Source: Scleromatobacter humisilvae
GTDB lineage: Bacteria; Pseudomonadota; Gammaproteobacteria; Burkholderiales; Burkholderiaceae_C
DNA length: 64,000 bases
NCBI RefSeq assembly: GCF_023231945.1
Contig: NZ_JAJLJH010000002.1
Span: forward strand, 558,001-622,000
Direction of reading: 5' to 3'
Position numbers and translations under genes: made by a program. This document shows, one piece after another, positions 26,026 to 35,909 of the stretch. Within the stretch, counting starts at the first letter, position 1. Each line of letters begins with the position of its first letter. Below the pieces are notes generated by a model. That model did no database searches. It was not told the DNA's origin and saw only the letters and a program-made list of their open reading frames with translations.

Positions 26026-26427
26026 TCAGTCCTCGGCCTTGCCGGACTCGTCGGGCTTGGCGTCGTCTTCCTTGGCACGGCTCGCATTGGCCTGCAGGAT
26101 CATCGCGTTCAGTTCGGCCGCGCGCTCGGTGGTGCGGTCGAAATGGAAGTGCAGCGTCGGCACCGTGTGGATGGACAGGCGCTTGAACAGGCCGTTGCGC
26201 AGAAAGCCGGCGGCCTCGTTCAGCGCGATCTCGCTCTCGGCCGAATCGCCGATCAGCAGCGAGAAGTAGACCTTGGCGTGCGCGTAGTCGGGCGTGACCT
26301 CCACCGAGTTGACGGTGATCATGCCGACGCGCGGATCCTTCAGCTCGCGGATCAGCTCGCCCAGATCGCGCTGGATCTGGTCGGCGACGCGGAAGCCGCG
26401 GTTGGGGATGTTTCTCTTGTGTCGCAT
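26026..26427 (-). CDS. rbfA: Ribosome-binding factor A
   Basis: RbfA assists maturation of the 30S subunit and 16S rRNA 5' end. The 133-residue protein has the KH-like RbfA core: [20 protein letters not shown] near residues 11-30, [20 protein letters not shown] near 31-50, AKVYFSLL near 52-59, and [19 protein letters not shown] near 83-101. A charged C-terminal tail ([18 protein letters not shown]) is usual in betaproteobacteria. ATG at 26427 is preceded by GAGAGG; a TTG three codons earlier is less likely. It lies just after a terminator hairpin that follows infB. Confidence 0.95.
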   Translation of the reverse strand: MRHKRNIPNRGFRVADQIQRDLGELIRELKDPRVGMITVNSVEVTPDYAHAKVYFSLLIGDSAESEIALNEAAGFLRNGLFKRLSIHTVPTLHFHFDRTTERAAELNAMILQANASRAKEDDAKPDESGKAED

Positions 26428-26447
26428 GATTTTCAACCTCTCAAGTG

Positions 26448-26479
26448 AAAAGCCCCGCCAACTCTCTGGCGGGGCTTTT
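26448..26479 (-). terminator. Terminator-like hairpin between infB and rbfA
   Basis: A perfect 13-bp stem AAAAGCCCCGCCA / TGGCGGGGCTTTT with a 6-base loop is followed (reading on the minus strand) by a T run. It stands 24 bases after the infB stop and about 20 bases before the rbfA ATG, so it can end transcripts after infB or partly attenuate rbfA-truB-typA. Confidence 0.85.
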
Positions 26480-26502
26480 GCACAGGTGAAGTGCGTCCCG
26501 CC

Positions 26503-29442
26503 TTATAGCGTTCGGGCAACTTCCTTGATCTCGAAGAATTCGAGCTGGTCGCCTTCCTTGATGTCGTTGTAGTTCTTGATCGTCAGGCCGCACTCGAAGC
26601 CTTCGCGGACTTCGCGCGCCTCGTCCTTCATGCGGCGCAGCGAATCGAGCTCGCCGGTGTGGACGACGACGTTCTCGCGCAGCAGTCGCACCTTGGAGCC
26701 GCGACGAACCACGCCGGAGGTGACCATGCAACCCGCGATGTTGGTCTTGGAGACCGTGAAGATCTGGCGGATCTCCGCCGAGCCCACGACTTCCTCGCGC
26801 TGTTCCGGCGCCAGCATGCCCGTCATCGCTGCCTTCACCTCATCGACGGCGTCGTAGATGATGTTGTAGTAGCGCAGGTCGACGCCGTTGTTCTCGGCGA
26901 GCTTGCGCGCGCCGGCGTCCGCACGGACGTTGAAGCCGATGATGGTGGCCTTGGAGGCGATCGCCAGGTTGACGTCCGACTCGCTGATGCCGCCGACCGC
27001 CGAGTGCACGATCTGCACCTTGACCTCGTCGGTCGACAGCTTGAGCAGCGAGGCGCCCAGCGCTTCCTGCGAACCCTGCACGTCGGCCTTGACGATGATC
27101 GGCATCACCTGGACGTCGGCACCCATGCCGTCGAACAGGTTCTCCATCTTGGACTTCTGCAGGCGCGCCAGCTTGACGTCACGGTACTTGCCCTGACGGA
27201 ACGTGGCGATCTCGCGCGCACGGCGTTCGTCGGTCAGCACCATGAAGTCGTCGCCGGCCTGCGGCACTTCGGTCAGGCCCTGGATCTCGACCGGGATCGA
27301 CGGACCCGCTTCGTTGGTCGCGTTGCCATCCTCGTCGATCATCGCGCGGACGCGGCCGAAGCTCGAGCCTGCCAGCACGATGTCGCCGCGCTTGAGCGTG
27401 CCGGTCTGCACCAGCACCGTCGCGACCGGGCCGCGGCCCTTGTCGAGGCGGGCTTCGACGACCACGCCTTGCGCCGCGGCCTCGGCCGGGGCCTTGAGCT
27501 CCAGCACTTCGGCCTGCAGCAGCACCTGCTCGAGCAGGGCGTCGATGCCCTGGCCGGTCTTGGCCGACACCGACACGAACGGCGAATCGCCGCCGAATTC
27601 TTCCGGCACGACCTGCTCGGCCACGAGCTCGTTCTTCACGCGCTCGAGGTTGGCATCGGGCTTGTCGATCTTGTTGATCGCCACGACGATGGGCACGCCC
27701 GCCGCCTTCGCGTGGTGGATCGCTTCCTTCGTCTGCGGCATGACGCCGTCGTCGGCCGCGACCACCAGGATCACGATGTCGGTGGCCTTGGCACCGCGCG
27801 CACGCATGGCCGTGAAGGCCGCGTGACCCGGGGTGTCCAGGAAGGTGATCATGCCGCGCGGCGTCTCCACGTGGTACGCGCCGATGTGCTGCGTGATGCC
27901 GCCGGCTTCGCCGGAGGCCACGCGGGCACGCCGGATGTAGTCCAGCAGCGAGGTCTTGCCGTGGTCGACGTGACCCATGACGGTGACGACCGGCGCGCGC
28001 GGCAGCAGTTCGCCGACAACCTGCGCGGCCTTTTCTTCCTCGCTGAAGGCTTCCGGATCGTCCAGCTTGGCGGTGATCGCCGTGTGGCCCATTTCCTCGA
28101 CCACGATCATCGCGGTCTCCTGGTCGAGCTGTTGGTTGATCGTGACCATCTGGCCCAGCTTCATCAGCTGCTTGATGACCTCGGAGGCCTTGACCGACAT
28201 CTTGTGCGCCAGGTCGGCCACGGAGATCGTCTCGGGCACGTGCACTTCCTGCACCACCATTTCGGTGGGCGCCTGGAAGTTGCTGGAGCCCGAATCGCGA
28301 TCGCGGCCGCCACGCGCGCCACCGCGCGGAGCGCGCCAGCCCGGACGGCCCGCGCCCGCGGACGCACCGGCCGGAGCGCCGCGGCCCTTGCCGGCCTCGC
28401 CACGCTTCTTGGCGGCATCGTCGGCCCAGCTCGACGAGAGCTTCTCGGACTTGACGGCCTTCTTGTCGCCCGGCTTGGCGCCCGGCGCCGCGGGCGTCGG
28501 GGCGCCCGGAACGGCCTTGGCCTTGTGGATCGTGCCCTTGATGCCGGCGGCGGCGTCGGCAGGCTTCGGAGCCTCCGGCTTCGGCGCCGTCAGCACCTTC
28601 TTGGGCGCGGACATCATCGCGCGGATGGCGGCGGCCTCGGCCTCGGCGGCCTTGCGGCGGCTCTGCAGGTCGTTCATCCGCTTGGATTCTTCTTCCGCGG
28701 CGTCGGCAGCCTTGATCACGCGCACCTGGCGCACCGGCTCGACCGGCGCGGCAACGGGTTCGGGCGCCGGCGGCTCGGCCACCGGGGCCGGCGCGGCAGC
28801 GGCCGCGGCGGCTGCGGCAGCCGCCTCGCGGGCAGCGGCGTCCTTGGCCGACTTGGTCATCGGCACCTTGGGCTTGGCGGCCTCGGCGGCGGCGCGCGCG
28901 GCGTCGGCGGCCAGCTTCTCGGCGGCCGCCTTTTCGGCGGCTTCCGCGGCGGCCTTGGCGCGTTCCTCGGACTCGGCGCGCACGCGCGCCTCTTCCGCTT
29001 CGCGCAGGCGACGCTTCTCGGCAAGCTCCTCTTCCTGCTTGCGCATCAGCGCGGCCTGGGCGCGTGCTTCTTCCTCGCGGCGCATCAGCTCGGCTTCCTC
29101 CGCGGCGGCAGCGGCCTGGGCCTGCTCCTCCGTCGTGGAGTCGTCGCGCTGGACGAAGGTGCGCTTCTTGCGCACTTCGACCTGGATGGTGCGGGCCTTG
29201 CCGCTCGCATCCGCCTGCTTGATCTCGCTGGTCGACTTGCGGGTCAGCGTGATCTTCTTGCGCTCGCCCCCGGTGGTGCCGTGCGCGGTGCGCAAGTAGT
29301 CGAGCAGCCGCTCCTTGTCTGCGTCGTTCAGCGCGTCGTCGGTCGTCGCCTTGGCGACGCCCGCGGACTGCAGCTGTTCGAGCAGCGTTGCAGCGGGGCG
29401 ATTCAGCTCCGCTGCAAACTGGGCGACGGTGGTCACTGCCAT
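26503..29442 (-). CDS. infB: Translation initiation factor IF-2
   Basis: IF-2 is the GTPase that brings initiator tRNA to the 30S subunit. The 979-residue protein has the N-terminal IF2-N segment ([20 protein letters not shown]), a long, low-complexity region rich in Ala, Glu and Lys (roughly residues 90-380), and then the catalytic core with G1 [16 protein letters not shown]3 [10 protein letters not shown] and G4 [10 protein letters not shown], and the C-terminal domains. Length is long but normal for Burkholderiales, whose Ala/Lys-rich linker varies. It follows nusA by 58 bp. Large open frames on the opposite strand over this gene are shadows of its skewed composition. Confidence 0.97.
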   Translation of the reverse strand: MAVTTVAQFAAELNRPAATLLEQLQSAGVAKATTDDALNDADKERLLDYLRTAHGTTGGERKKITLTRKSTSEIKQADASGKARTIQVEVRKKRTFVQRDDSTTEEQAQAAAAAEEAELMRREEEARAQAALMRKQEEELAEKRRLREAEEARVRAESEERAKAAAEAAEKAAAEKLAADAARAAAEAAKPKVPMTKSAKDAAAREAAAAAAAAAAAPAPVAEPPAPEPVAAPVEPVRQVRVIKAADAAEEESKRMNDLQSRRKAAEAEAAAIRAMMSAPKKVLTAPKPEAPKPADAAAGIKGTIHKAKAVPGAPTPAAPGAKPGDKKAVKSEKLSSSWADDAAKKRGEAGKGRGAPAGASAGAGRPGWRAPRGGARGGRDRDSGSSNFQAPTEMVVQEVHVPETISVADLAHKMSVKASEVIKQLMKLGQMVTINQQLDQETAMIVVEEMGHTAITAKLDDPEAFSEEEKAAQVVGELLPRAPVVTVMGHVDHGKTSLLDYIRRARVASGEAGGITQHIGAYHVETPRGMITFLDTPGHAAFTAMRARGAKATDIVILVVAADDGVMPQTKEAIHHAKAAGVPIVVAINKIDKPDANLERVKNELVAEQVVPEEFGGDSPFVSVSAKTGQGIDALLEQVLLQAEVLELKAPAEAAAQGVVVEARLDKGRGPVATVLVQTGTLKRGDIVLAGSSFGRVRAMIDEDGNATNEAGPSIPVEIQGLTEVPQAGDDFMVLTDERRAREIATFRQGKYRDVKLARLQKSKMENLFDGMGADVQVMPIIVKADVQGSQEALGASLLKLSTDEVKVQIVHSAVGGISESDVNLAIASKATIIGFNVRADAGARKLAENNGVDLRYYNIIYDAVDEVKAAMTGMLAPEQREEVVGSAEIRQIFTVSKTNIAGCMVTSGVVRRGSKVRLLRENVVVHTGELDSLRRMKDEAREVREGFECGLTIKNYNDIKEGDQLEFFEIKEVARTL

Positions 29443-29500
29443 TTCAGGAATTCCTTGCTCGTTGTTCCGGGCGTTCGTAGTACGTGGTGGGCGTCGCGGC

Positions 29501-30979
29501 TCAGGTGTTGAACCAGTGCTCGCGGGCCTTCATGATCAGCGCCTTCGCGCTGGCCTCGTCAACGCCGGTCATCTCCACCAGTTCGTCGACCGCCAGGTCG
29601 GCCAGGTCGTCGCGCGTGTGCACGCCACCGTCCGCCAGCTTCCCGATCAGGTCGGGCGTCAGTCCTTCGAGGTCGCGCAGGTCCTGCGAAACCTCTTCCA
29701 TGCTCTCTTCGCGCTTGATCTCCAGCGTCAGCAGCGCGTCCTTCGCACGGGTGCGCAGCTCGTTGACCGTGTCCTCGTCGAAGCCTTCGATCTCGAGCAT
29801 TTCCTGCAGCGGTACGTAGGCCACCTGCTCGAGGCTCGTGAAGCCTTCCTCGATCAGGATGTCGGCCACTTCCTCGTCGACGTCCAGCTTGTCGACGAAC
29901 AGCGCGCGCACGCCGCCCGATTCCTCGGCCTGCTTGGCCTGCGATTCCTCGGCCGTCATGATGTTGATGCGCCAGCCGGTCAGGTCGGACGCGAGGCGCA
30001 CGTTCTGGCCGCCGCGGCCGATCGCGATCGCGAGGTTCTCCTCGTCGACGACGACGTCCATGGCGTGCTTTTCTTCATCGACGACGATCGACTGCACGTT
30101 GGCCGGGGCCAGCGCGCCGATCACGAACTGGGCCGGATCCTCGCTCCACAGCACGATGTCGACGCGCTCGCCGGCGAGCTCGTTGGTGACCGCGGTCACG
30201 CGCGAGCCGCGCACGCCGACGCAGGTGCCGATCGGGTCGACGCGCTTGTCATGCGACAGCACGGCGATCTTGGCGCGCGAACCGGCGTCGCGCGCGCAGC
30301 TCTTGATCTCCAGCAGGCCTTGCTCGATCTCGGGCACTTCCTGGCCGAACAGCTCGACCATGAAGCCCGGCGCGCTGCGCGAGAGCATGATCTGGGGGCC
30401 GCGGGCCTGGGAATCAACCCCGGCGATGAACGCACGCACGCGGTCGCCCGAGCGCAGGTTTTCCTTCGGGATCATCTCGCTGCGCTTCAGGCGCCCTTCG
30501 ACGCGGCCCTGCTCGACGATGATGTCGCCCTTGTCCAGGCGCTTGACGGTGCCCGTGAAGATGCGCTCGCCGCGCGACAGGAAGTCGTTGAGCAGCTGTT
30601 CGCGCTCGGCGTCGCGGATCTTCTGCAGGATGACCTGCTTGGCGGCCTGCGCGCCGATGCGCCCGATCGGCACCGAATCGATCGGCTCCTCGATGTAGTC
30701 GTCGACCTCGATGTCGGCGATCTGTTCCTGCGCTTCGAACAGCAGGATCTCGGCATCGGGGATCTGCAGGCCGGCCTCGTTCGGCACGACATGCCAGCGG
30801 CGGTAGGTGTCGTAGTCGCCGGTCTCGCGGTCCACCGAGACACGGATGTCCACGTCGGCACCGTGAAGCTTCTTGGTGGCCGAGGCGAGCGCAGACTCGA
30901 CCGCGCCGAACACGAGATCGCGTTCGACGGTCTTCTCGCGCGAGATCGCGTCCACCAACATCAGCATTTCGCGGTTCAT
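29501..30979 (-). CDS. nusA: Transcription termination/antitermination factor NusA
   Basis: NusA binds RNA polymerase and modulates pausing, termination and antitermination. The 492-residue protein shows the N-terminal NusA domain ([20 protein letters not shown]), an S1 domain ([20 protein letters not shown]), two KH domains with [20 protein letters not shown] and [20 protein letters not shown], and the acidic C-terminal repeats ([20 protein letters not shown]) of proteobacterial NusA. Its ATG overlaps the rimP stop codon as ATGA, so it is translationally coupled to rimP. Gene order rimP-nusA-infB is the canonical one. Confidence 0.97.
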   Translation of the reverse strand: MNREMLMLVDAISREKTVERDLVFGAVESALASATKKLHGADVDIRVSVDRETGDYDTYRRWHVVPNEAGLQIPDAEILLFEAQEQIADIEVDDYIEEPIDSVPIGRIGAQAAKQVILQKIRDAEREQLLNDFLSRGERIFTGTVKRLDKGDIIVEQGRVEGRLKRSEMIPKENLRSGDRVRAFIAGVDSQARGPQIMLSRSAPGFMVELFGQEVPEIEQGLLEIKSCARDAGSRAKIAVLSHDKRVDPIGTCVGVRGSRVTAVTNELAGERVDIVLWSEDPAQFVIGALAPANVQSIVVDEEKHAMDVVVDEENLAIAIGRGGQNVRLASDLTGWRINIMTAEESQAKQAEESGGVRALFVDKLDVDEEVADILIEEGFTSLEQVAYVPLQEMLEIEGFDEDTVNELRTRAKDALLTLEIKREESMEEVSQDLRDLEGLTPDLIGKLADGGVHTRDDLADLAVDELVEMTGVDEASAKALIMKAREHWFNT

Positions 30980-31587
30980 TCTTCTTGACCTCCGTCGTCG
31001 GATTGAGCACCGGCCCCGGTGGGCTCGGCGGTGGGCTCCGCCTTGCGGCGGCGTCCCTTGAAGTCGATCACCGGCACCAGCCGGGCTTCCTGCAATTCAT
31101 CCAGCGTGAAATCGAGCACCTGCTCGACGTCCGCCCTGGCACCTGCCTTCGCCTGCGTCTTGCTGATCGGAGCCGCCGGCAGCACCAGTCCCCAGCCGTT
31201 CTCGCGCGCCTGCAGTTCGCCCGCGAACTTCTTGCGTGCCTGGAACGGCTGCTTGAGGGTGATTTCCACTTGTTCGCCGACGAAGCGCCGGAAGTCGCGT
31301 TCGCCCCGCAGCGGACGATCCAAGCCCGGCGAGGAGACCTCGAGCCGGCTGTAGTCCGCGTTCTCCACTTCCAGCACATATTGCAGCTGCCGCGTGACAG
31401 CTTCGCAATCCTCGACCAGCACGAACTCGGATTCGCCCGTCGTGTACACATGGCCAGGGACGCGGTCGATCGTGACGCGCAGGAGTCCACCGCCGACGCG
31501 CTCGACGTCGACCAGGTCGTATCCCAACCCGGTGACGGTGCGTTCGACGGCCGAAGTCCAGCCTGGGGTGTGTGCGGGTCCTGCCAA
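30976..31587 (-). CDS. rimP: Ribosome maturation factor RimP
   Basis: RimP assists 30S assembly. The core is present: [20 protein letters not shown] near the N-terminus, [50 protein letters not shown] and the [16 protein letters not shown]-terminus, then an acidic tail ([13 protein letters not shown]). No ATG or GTG precedes the core in frame; the TTG at 31585-31587 gives 204 residues and is the most likely start. A TTG 25 codons further upstream lies inside a terminator-like hairpin and is unlikely. It is the first gene of the rimP-nusA-infB operon, with long regulatory DNA in front. Confidence 0.9.
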   Translation of the reverse strand: MAGPAHTPGWTSAVERTVTGLGYDLVDVERVGGGLLRVTIDRVPGHVYTTGESEFVLVEDCEAVTRQLQYVLEVENADYSRLEVSSPGLDRPLRGERDFRRFVGEQVEITLKQPFQARKKFAGELQARENGWGLVLPAAPISKTQAKAGARADVEQVLDFTLDELQEARLVPVIDFKGRRRKAEPTAEPTGAGAQSDDGGQEE

Positions 31588-31628
31588 GAAAGTGGTTCTA
31601 AGGTTCGAAAGTTGAAACGACCAAGCCC

Positions 31629-31660
31629 AAAAAGTGGCAAAGGCCCCTGAGGACCCTTGC
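31629..31660 (-). terminator. Leader hairpin 2 before rimP
   Basis: Read on the minus strand, arms GCAAGGGTCC and GGGCCTTTGC form a 10-bp stem with two G-T wobbles around a TCAG loop, followed by CAC and five T. It lies about 40 bases before the probable rimP start and could be a terminator or attenuator. The stem is weaker than that of hairpin 1. Confidence 0.5.
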
Positions 31661-31766
31661 AACTTGCAATCGGCACCGCGGCTTTTCGAAGGCCACGATC
31701 CCGCAGAGTTCTTCTCGCCGGAGTACTGTTCCGTGCGGACTTATTTCACGGCGCAAACTCGGCGGC

Positions 31767-31797
31767 AAAAAAAATGGGCAGAAAGACTATCCGCCCA
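31767..31797 (-). terminator. Leader hairpin 1 before rimP
   Basis: On the minus strand, TGGGCGG and CTGCCCA make a 7-bp stem (one wobble) around a 9-base loop, followed by a run of eight T. This is a good intrinsic terminator, yet the only gene it could end is the rimP operon's own leader, as fabI faces the other way. It may therefore regulate entry into rimP-nusA-infB or close a short untranslated RNA. Confidence 0.7.
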
Positions 31798-31976
31798 CCT
31801 CTTCCACGCGTCATGCCCTTGCCGTCAGACCCCGCGCAACCCACGATTAACTCAGGGCTGCGGCAGTGAATCCGCGTATCCAGTACTTCAGCGAAGCTCG
31901 TATTATAGCCTGCAAGCGCTGTACTCGCAAGATTGAGGTGCGACAATCGCCATACTAGCAACATTACGGAGACCGC

Positions 31977-32774
31977 ATGGGATTCCTCGCCGGCAAACGC
32001 CTGCTCATCACGGGCGTATTGAACAACCGCTCGATCGCCTACGGCGTCGCCCGGGCCTGCCACCGCGAAGGCGCCGAACTCGCTTTCAGCTACCAGGGCG
32101 AGCGCTTCAAGGAGCGCATCACCGAGTACGCGGCCGAATTCGGCTCGAAACTGATCTTCGACTGCGACGTCGGCTCCGACGAGCAGATCGCGGCGCTGGC
32201 CGACGGCCTCAAGCAGGCCTGGCCCGAGGGCTTCGACGGCTTCGTCCACTCGATCGGCTTCGCCCCGCGCGAGGCGATCGCCGGCGAATTCCTGGACGGC
32301 CTGTCGCGCGAAGGCTTCCGCATCGCGCACGACATCTCCGCCTACAGCTTCCCGGCGCTCGCGAAGGCGACGCTGCCCCAGCTGCGCGACAGGAGCGCCC
32401 TGCTGACGATGACCTACCTGGGCGCCGTGCGCGCCGTGCCGGCCTACAACACGATGGGCCTGGCCAAGGCCTCGCTGGAGGCCAGCGTGCGCTACCTCGC
32501 CGCCGGCCTCGGCCCGAAGGGCATCCGCGTCAACGGCATCTCGGCCGGGCCGATCAAGACGCTGGCGGCGTCGGGCATCAAGGGCTTCGGCAAGCTGCTG
32601 GGCGTGTTCGAGGAGAACTCGCCGCTGCGCCGCACGGTGACGATCGACGACGTGGGCAACGTGGCGGCGTTCATGCTGTCGGACCTGTCCGCAGGCATGA
32701 CCGGCGAGATCTCGTACGTCGACGCCGGCTTCAGCCAGGTGATGGGCGGCGGCGCGGAGCTGCTGGGCGAGTGA
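31977..32774 (+). CDS. fabI: Enoyl-[acyl-carrier-protein] reductase (NADH) FabI
   Basis: FabI performs the last reduction of each fatty-acid elongation cycle. The 265-residue protein has the FabI-type N-terminus [40 protein letters not shown] near residues 91-110, and the FabI active site Y-x6-[21 protein letters not shown] with Tyr 157 and Lys 164. The C-terminal part ([32 protein letters not shown]) is standard. ACGGAG precedes the ATG. It is a single gene ended by a strong terminator, divergent from the rimP operon. Confidence 0.97.
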   Translation: MGFLAGKRLLITGVLNNRSIAYGVARACHREGAELAFSYQGERFKERITEYAAEFGSKLIFDCDVGSDEQIAALADGLKQAWPEGFDGFVHSIGFAPREAIAGEFLDGLSREGFRIAHDISAYSFPALAKATLPQLRDRSALLTMTYLGAVRAVPAYNTMGLAKASLEASVRYLAAGLGPKGIRVNGISAGPIKTLAASGIKGFGKLLGVFEENSPLRRTVTIDDVGNVAAFMLSDLSAGMTGEISYVDAGFSQVMGGGAELLGE

Positions 32775-32792
32775 TTCGCCATCCCCGATGAC

Positions 32793-32817
32793 AAGCGCGC
32801 CGACGGCGCGCTTTTTT
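32793..32817 (+). terminator. Rho-independent terminator after fabI
   Basis: AAGCGCGCC and GGCGCGCTT form a 9-bp stem with a 3-base loop followed by six T, about 20 bases after the fabI stop. It also separates fabI from the convergent glk. Confidence 0.9.
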
Positions 32818-32833
32818 CATGGGGCCGCCGGAT

Positions 32834-33814
32834 TCAAAGCTCGTCGAGCGCCCGCGCCGCGCCGATCAGCGCCGGCGACGTCTCGGCATGGATCAGCCAG
32901 GTCGGGATGCCGTCGAGGTACTCGCGGAAGCGGCCCTTGGCGATGAAGCGCTCGCGGAACGCCGAGCGGTCGATCCAGTCGCCCAGGCGCGGCACGATGC
33001 CGCCGCCGATGTAGACGCCGCCGCGGGCGCCCAGCGTCAGTGCCAGGTTGCCCGCGACGCTGCCGAGGAATGCGAAGAAGAGTTCGACGACCTCGACGCA
33101 GCGCGCATCGCTGCCGGCCATGGCCGCGGCCGTGACGCCGGCGGGATCCAGGTTTGCGGCGGGCACGCCGTCGATCTTGCACAAGGCCTCGTACACGGCC
33201 ACGAGACCGGCCCCCTGCAGCGCCCGCTCGGCCGAAGCGTGGCCGAAGCGGTCGCGCAGCACGGCGATCACAGCGTCCTCGCGCGCGTTGGCCGAGGCGA
33301 GGCTGACGTGGCCGCCCTCCCCGCCCAGCGGCACCAGGTGGCCGGCCGTGTCGTGCAGCAGGCCCGACACGCCCAGGCCGGTGCCGGGCCCGAGCAGGCC
33401 GATCGCACCCTTCGGGTCCGCCGTGCCGGCCGTGCCGATGCGCCGCAGGTGTTCCGGCTGCAGCGACGGCAGCGACAGCGCGAGCGCGGTGAAGTCGTTG
33501 ATGAACAGCAGGCGCTCGAAGCCGAGCTCCTTGCGCACCGCCTCGATCGAGAACGACCAGCGGAAGTTGGTCATCTGCACGTGGTCGCCGACGATCGGGT
33601 TGGCGATGCCGATGGCCGCCTGCAGCGGCCTCGCGCAGGTCAGCTGCGCGACGTAGGCCTTCAGGGCGTCGGCGATGGTGTCGTACTCGACGCTCGGATA
33701 GGTGACGACCTGCGTCGGCTGGGCCCCCGGCGCTTCCTGGACGGCGAAGCGGGCGTTCGTGCCGCCGACGTCGCCCATCAGGCGCGGGAAGCTGGAGGTG
33801 TTGGCAACGGTCAT
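32834..33814 (-). CDS. glk: Glucokinase
   Basis: Glk phosphorylates free glucose to glucose-6-phosphate with ATP; here it would take up the glucose released by amylases and MalQ. The 326-residue protein has the N-terminal phosphate motif LMGDVGGTNARFAVQEA, GIANPIVGDHVQMTNFRWSF near residues 68-87, FINDFTALALSLPSL near 102-116, the ATP-loop GLLGPGTGLGVSGL near 138-151, and GEGGHVSLASA near 164-174, matching proteobacterial Glk (E. coli 321). Its own promoter carries a 15-bp palindrome shared with the amylase and mal operons, tying its control to alpha-glucan use. Confidence 0.95.
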   Translation of the reverse strand: MTVANTSSFPRLMGDVGGTNARFAVQEAPGAQPTQVVTYPSVEYDTIADALKAYVAQLTCARPLQAAIGIANPIVGDHVQMTNFRWSFSIEAVRKELGFERLLFINDFTALALSLPSLQPEHLRRIGTAGTADPKGAIGLLGPGTGLGVSGLLHDTAGHLVPLGGEGGHVSLASANAREDAVIAVLRDRFGHASAERALQGAGLVAVYEALCKIDGVPAANLDPAGVTAAAMAGSDARCVEVVELFFAFLGSVAGNLALTLGARGGVYIGGGIVPRLGDWIDRSAFRERFIAKGRFREYLDGIPTWLIHAETSPALIGAARALDEL

Positions 33815-33874
33815 GGAGCTCGCGGAAGAAGTGGAAACGCCGGCGCGAAGCCTGCATTCGCGACGAAAGTCGAG

Positions 33875-33903
33875 AATGTAGTTTACCTACGGTTTTTGAT
33901 CAA
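33875..33903 (-). promoter_or_regulatory. glk promoter with overlapping operator
   Basis: On the minus strand TTGATC (-35), a 17-bp spacer and TACATT (-10) form a good sigma-70 promoter about 60 bp before glk. The palindrome CGTAGGTAAACTACA (33877-33891) overlaps the -10. The site is of the shared TGTA-N7-TACA type found elsewhere in this region, so binding should block transcription. Confidence 0.7.
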
Positions 33904-33971
33904 CCGCACCGACTCGCTCGCTGACGCCCAGGGCGCGTCGATCACCCTTGCCAATACCCTACGGCCAGACC

Positions 33972-33986
33972 CGTAGTCTGCATACA
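33972..33986. promoter_or_regulatory. Second glk-side operator-like site
   Basis: CGTAGTCTGCATACA keeps the GTA-N7-TAC pattern of the shared motif. It lies about 80 bp upstream of the glk promoter site and could act with it through looping. An additional inverted repeat CTACGG/CCGTAG overlaps it (33959-33976). Confidence 0.45.
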
Positions 33987-34012
33987 CATTTACGCATCAT
34001 TAATGCCAACTT

Positions 34013-35908
34013 TCAGCGCACCTCGAAGATCTTGACCGAGCGTGCCGGCAGCGTGATCGTCGTCCCCAGCGTCACCGCCTTGCCCTCCAGCACGTCGCGT
34101 GCCGCCGCCGGCGTCTTCAACACCTCGCTGAAGCGCGTGAGGTCGAGCTCGGTGTCGGCCTTGTTCTTGTTGATCACGACCATCACGGTGGAGTCGCTGT
34201 CGTAGCGGAACCAGGCGTAGGTGCCGTGCTCCGGCACGAAATGCATGAGCTTGCCGTGGTGCACGGTCGTCTGCGTCTTGCGCCAGTTCAGCAGCGTGCG
34301 CACGAAGGCCTGCATGTCCTTCTGCGGGGCGCTCAGGCCCTTGCCGGTGAACGCGTCGATCTTGTCGCCGGCCCAGCCGCCCGGGAAGTCCTGGCGCGCC
34401 TTGCCGTCGTCGCGCACCGTCGGACTCGTCATCAGCACCTCGGTGCCGTAGTAGATCTGCGGCACGCGCGGCATCGTCATCACGTAGGCCAGCGCCATCT
34501 TGGTGAGGCCGGCGTCCTCCTTGAGCACGCTGTAGAGGCGCGGCAGGTCGTGGTTGCCCTCGAACAGCACGAGCTTCGAGGGCTCGGGATACAGGACGTC
34601 GTTGACGAGTCCCTCGTACAGATCCATCAGGCCGGCGTGCAGGTCGTCGGTGTCGCTGGCGAGCGCCTTGCGCAGCGTGCCGTTCAGCGGGAAGTCCATC
34701 GCGCTGGGCAGCGGCGTCGCCAGGCGGTGCTTGGCGCCGCGCTCGCCGCCGAGCCAGTGCATCAGCACGGTCGGCTGGCTCGTCCACTCCTCGCCGACGA
34801 TGTTCATGTTCGGATATTCCGCCATCACGCGGCGCGTCCATTCCTGCAGGAACGCCTGGTCGGAGTAGCCCCAGGTGTCCACGCGCAGGCCCGACAGGCC
34901 GGCGTACTCGATCCACCAGATCGCGTTCTGGATCTGGTACGCGGCCAGGAACGGATTGCGCTGGTTCATGTCGGGCATGTTCGGACTGAACCAGCCGTCG
35001 GTGTAGATCTTCGCGTCCGCCCGCGACGCGTACGGATCGCTCACGGTGGTGCGCGCGTGCTGCGTCTGCACGAACTTGCCGTCGAAGCCGATCCAGTCGG
35101 GCGCGGGCATGTCGTGCATCCACCAGTGCTCGGAGCCGATGTGGTTCAACACCACGTCCATGATGACGCCGATGCCCTTGTCGTGCGCCGCGGCCACCAT
35201 GCGGCGGTAGTCCTCGTTCGTGCCGAAGCGCGGGTCGATCCTGTAGGTGTCGGTGGCGGCGTAGCCGTGGTACGAATACTTCGGCTGCCTGTTCTCGGTC
35301 AGCGGCGTCGGCCACAGCATGGTCACGCCGAGGTCGCGGAAATAGTCGAGGTGGTCGACGATCCCCTGGATGTCGCCGCCGTGGCGGCCGGCCTCGTCGT
35401 CGCCGCGGCGCGCCTCGTCGCCATAGCCGGGCACGTTGTCGTTGGCCGGATTGCCGTTGGCGAAGCGGTCCGGCACGAGGTTCATGATCACGTCGGACGA
35501 GTCGAAGCCGCGGCGCTGCGCCGAGCCCGGCGCGCGGGCGCGCAGCTCGAACGGCGCGTGGAAGCGCTCGTCGCCATGGCTGAAGACGATGTCGACGCGC
35601 CCCGGCGCGGCATCGGGCGCGATGCGCAGGTCGATGAACAGGTAGTTCGGGTTGGCCACGCGCGACACCGACTCGATGCGCACGCCGCGCGCGTCGCCGA
35701 TCTGCGGCGCGGCGTCCGCGATGCGCGGACCGTGCACGAGCAGCTGCAGCTTGTCGCTCTTCATGCCGACCCACCAGAACGCGGGCTCGATGCGCTCGAT
35801 CTGCGCGGGCATCGCGAGCGACGCGGGCATGCCGTCGGCGTGGGCCGCGGCGCCGAGCGAGCTGGCGGCGATCAGGACGGCGGCGGACAGTTGGCGGGGA
35901 TGGTGCAT
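34013..35908 (-). CDS. SusA-like periplasmic neopullulanase / cyclomaltodextrinase (GH13)
   Basis: This 631-residue exported enzyme should cut malto-oligomers, cyclodextrins or pullulan in the periplasm. A signal peptide opens the protein (SAAVLIAASSLGAAAHADG). Next comes the N-terminal cyclomaltodextrinase domain (IERIEPAFWWVGMKSDKLQL), then the GH13 barrel with MNLVPDRFANGNPANDN near residues 135-151, GVIMDVVLNHIGSEHWWM, the nucleophile in GLRVDTWGYSD, the acid/base in NIVGEEW and the third Asp in FEGNHDLPRLYS, and a C-terminal beta domain. The N-terminal motif is the one seen in Bacteroides SusA and related neopullulanases. It follows pulA by one base and is clearly co-transcribed with it. 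Substrate preference cannot be told from sequence. Confidence 0.9.
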   Translation of the reverse strand: MHHPRQLSAAVLIAASSLGAAAHADGMPASLAMPAQIERIEPAFWWVGMKSDKLQLLVHGPRIADAAPQIGDARGVRIESVSRVANPNYLFIDLRIAPDAAPGRVDIVFSHGDERFHAPFELRARAPGSAQRRGFDSSDVIMNLVPDRFANGNPANDNVPGYGDEARRGDDEAGRHGGDIQGIVDHLDYFRDLGVTMLWPTPLTENRQPKYSYHGYAATDTYRIDPRFGTNEDYRRMVAAAHDKGIGVIMDVVLNHIGSEHWWMHDMPAPDWIGFDGKFVQTQHARTTVSDPYASRADAKIYTDGWFSPNMPDMNQRNPFLAAYQIQNAIWWIEYAGLSGLRVDTWGYSDQAFLQEWTRRVMAEYPNMNIVGEEWTSQPTVLMHWLGGERGAKHRLATPLPSAMDFPLNGTLRKALASDTDDLHAGLMDLYEGLVNDVLYPEPSKLVLFEGNHDLPRLYSVLKEDAGLTKMALAYVMTMPRVPQIYYGTEVLMTSPTVRDDGKARQDFPGGWAGDKIDAFTGKGLSAPQKDMQAFVRTLLNWRKTQTTVHHGKLMHFVPEHGTYAWFRYDSDSTVMVVINKNKADTELDLTRFSEVLKTPAAARDVLEGKAVTLGTTITLPARSVKIFEVR

Positions 35909-35909
35909 G

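Larger units (their letters stand above)
31588..31976. other. Divergent leader region of rimP and fabI
   Basis: This 389-bp gap separates the divergent rimP operon and fabI. It contains two terminator-like hairpins facing rimP (listed separately), no tRNA, and no convincing ORF. The AT-rich part close to fabI (about 31900-31960, with CGTATTATAGC) should hold fabI's promoter and, on the other strand, that of the rimP operon. Confidence 0.5.

Noticed and set aside
26026..26436. rbfA starting at the TTG upstream of the ATG
   Set aside because: The ATG at 26427 has GAGAGG at a good distance and matches the usual N-terminus; the TTG would place the start inside that site.
26659..29511. 950-codon plus-strand open frame over infB
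   Set aside because: Shadow of infB; its composition (D, R, H, L, V-rich runs) mirrors the infB codons and it has no homology feature.
31588..31976. A tRNA gene in the rimP leader, as in E. coli metY
   Set aside because: No cloverleaf arms, T-loop GTTCRA or CCA-type end could be found on either strand.
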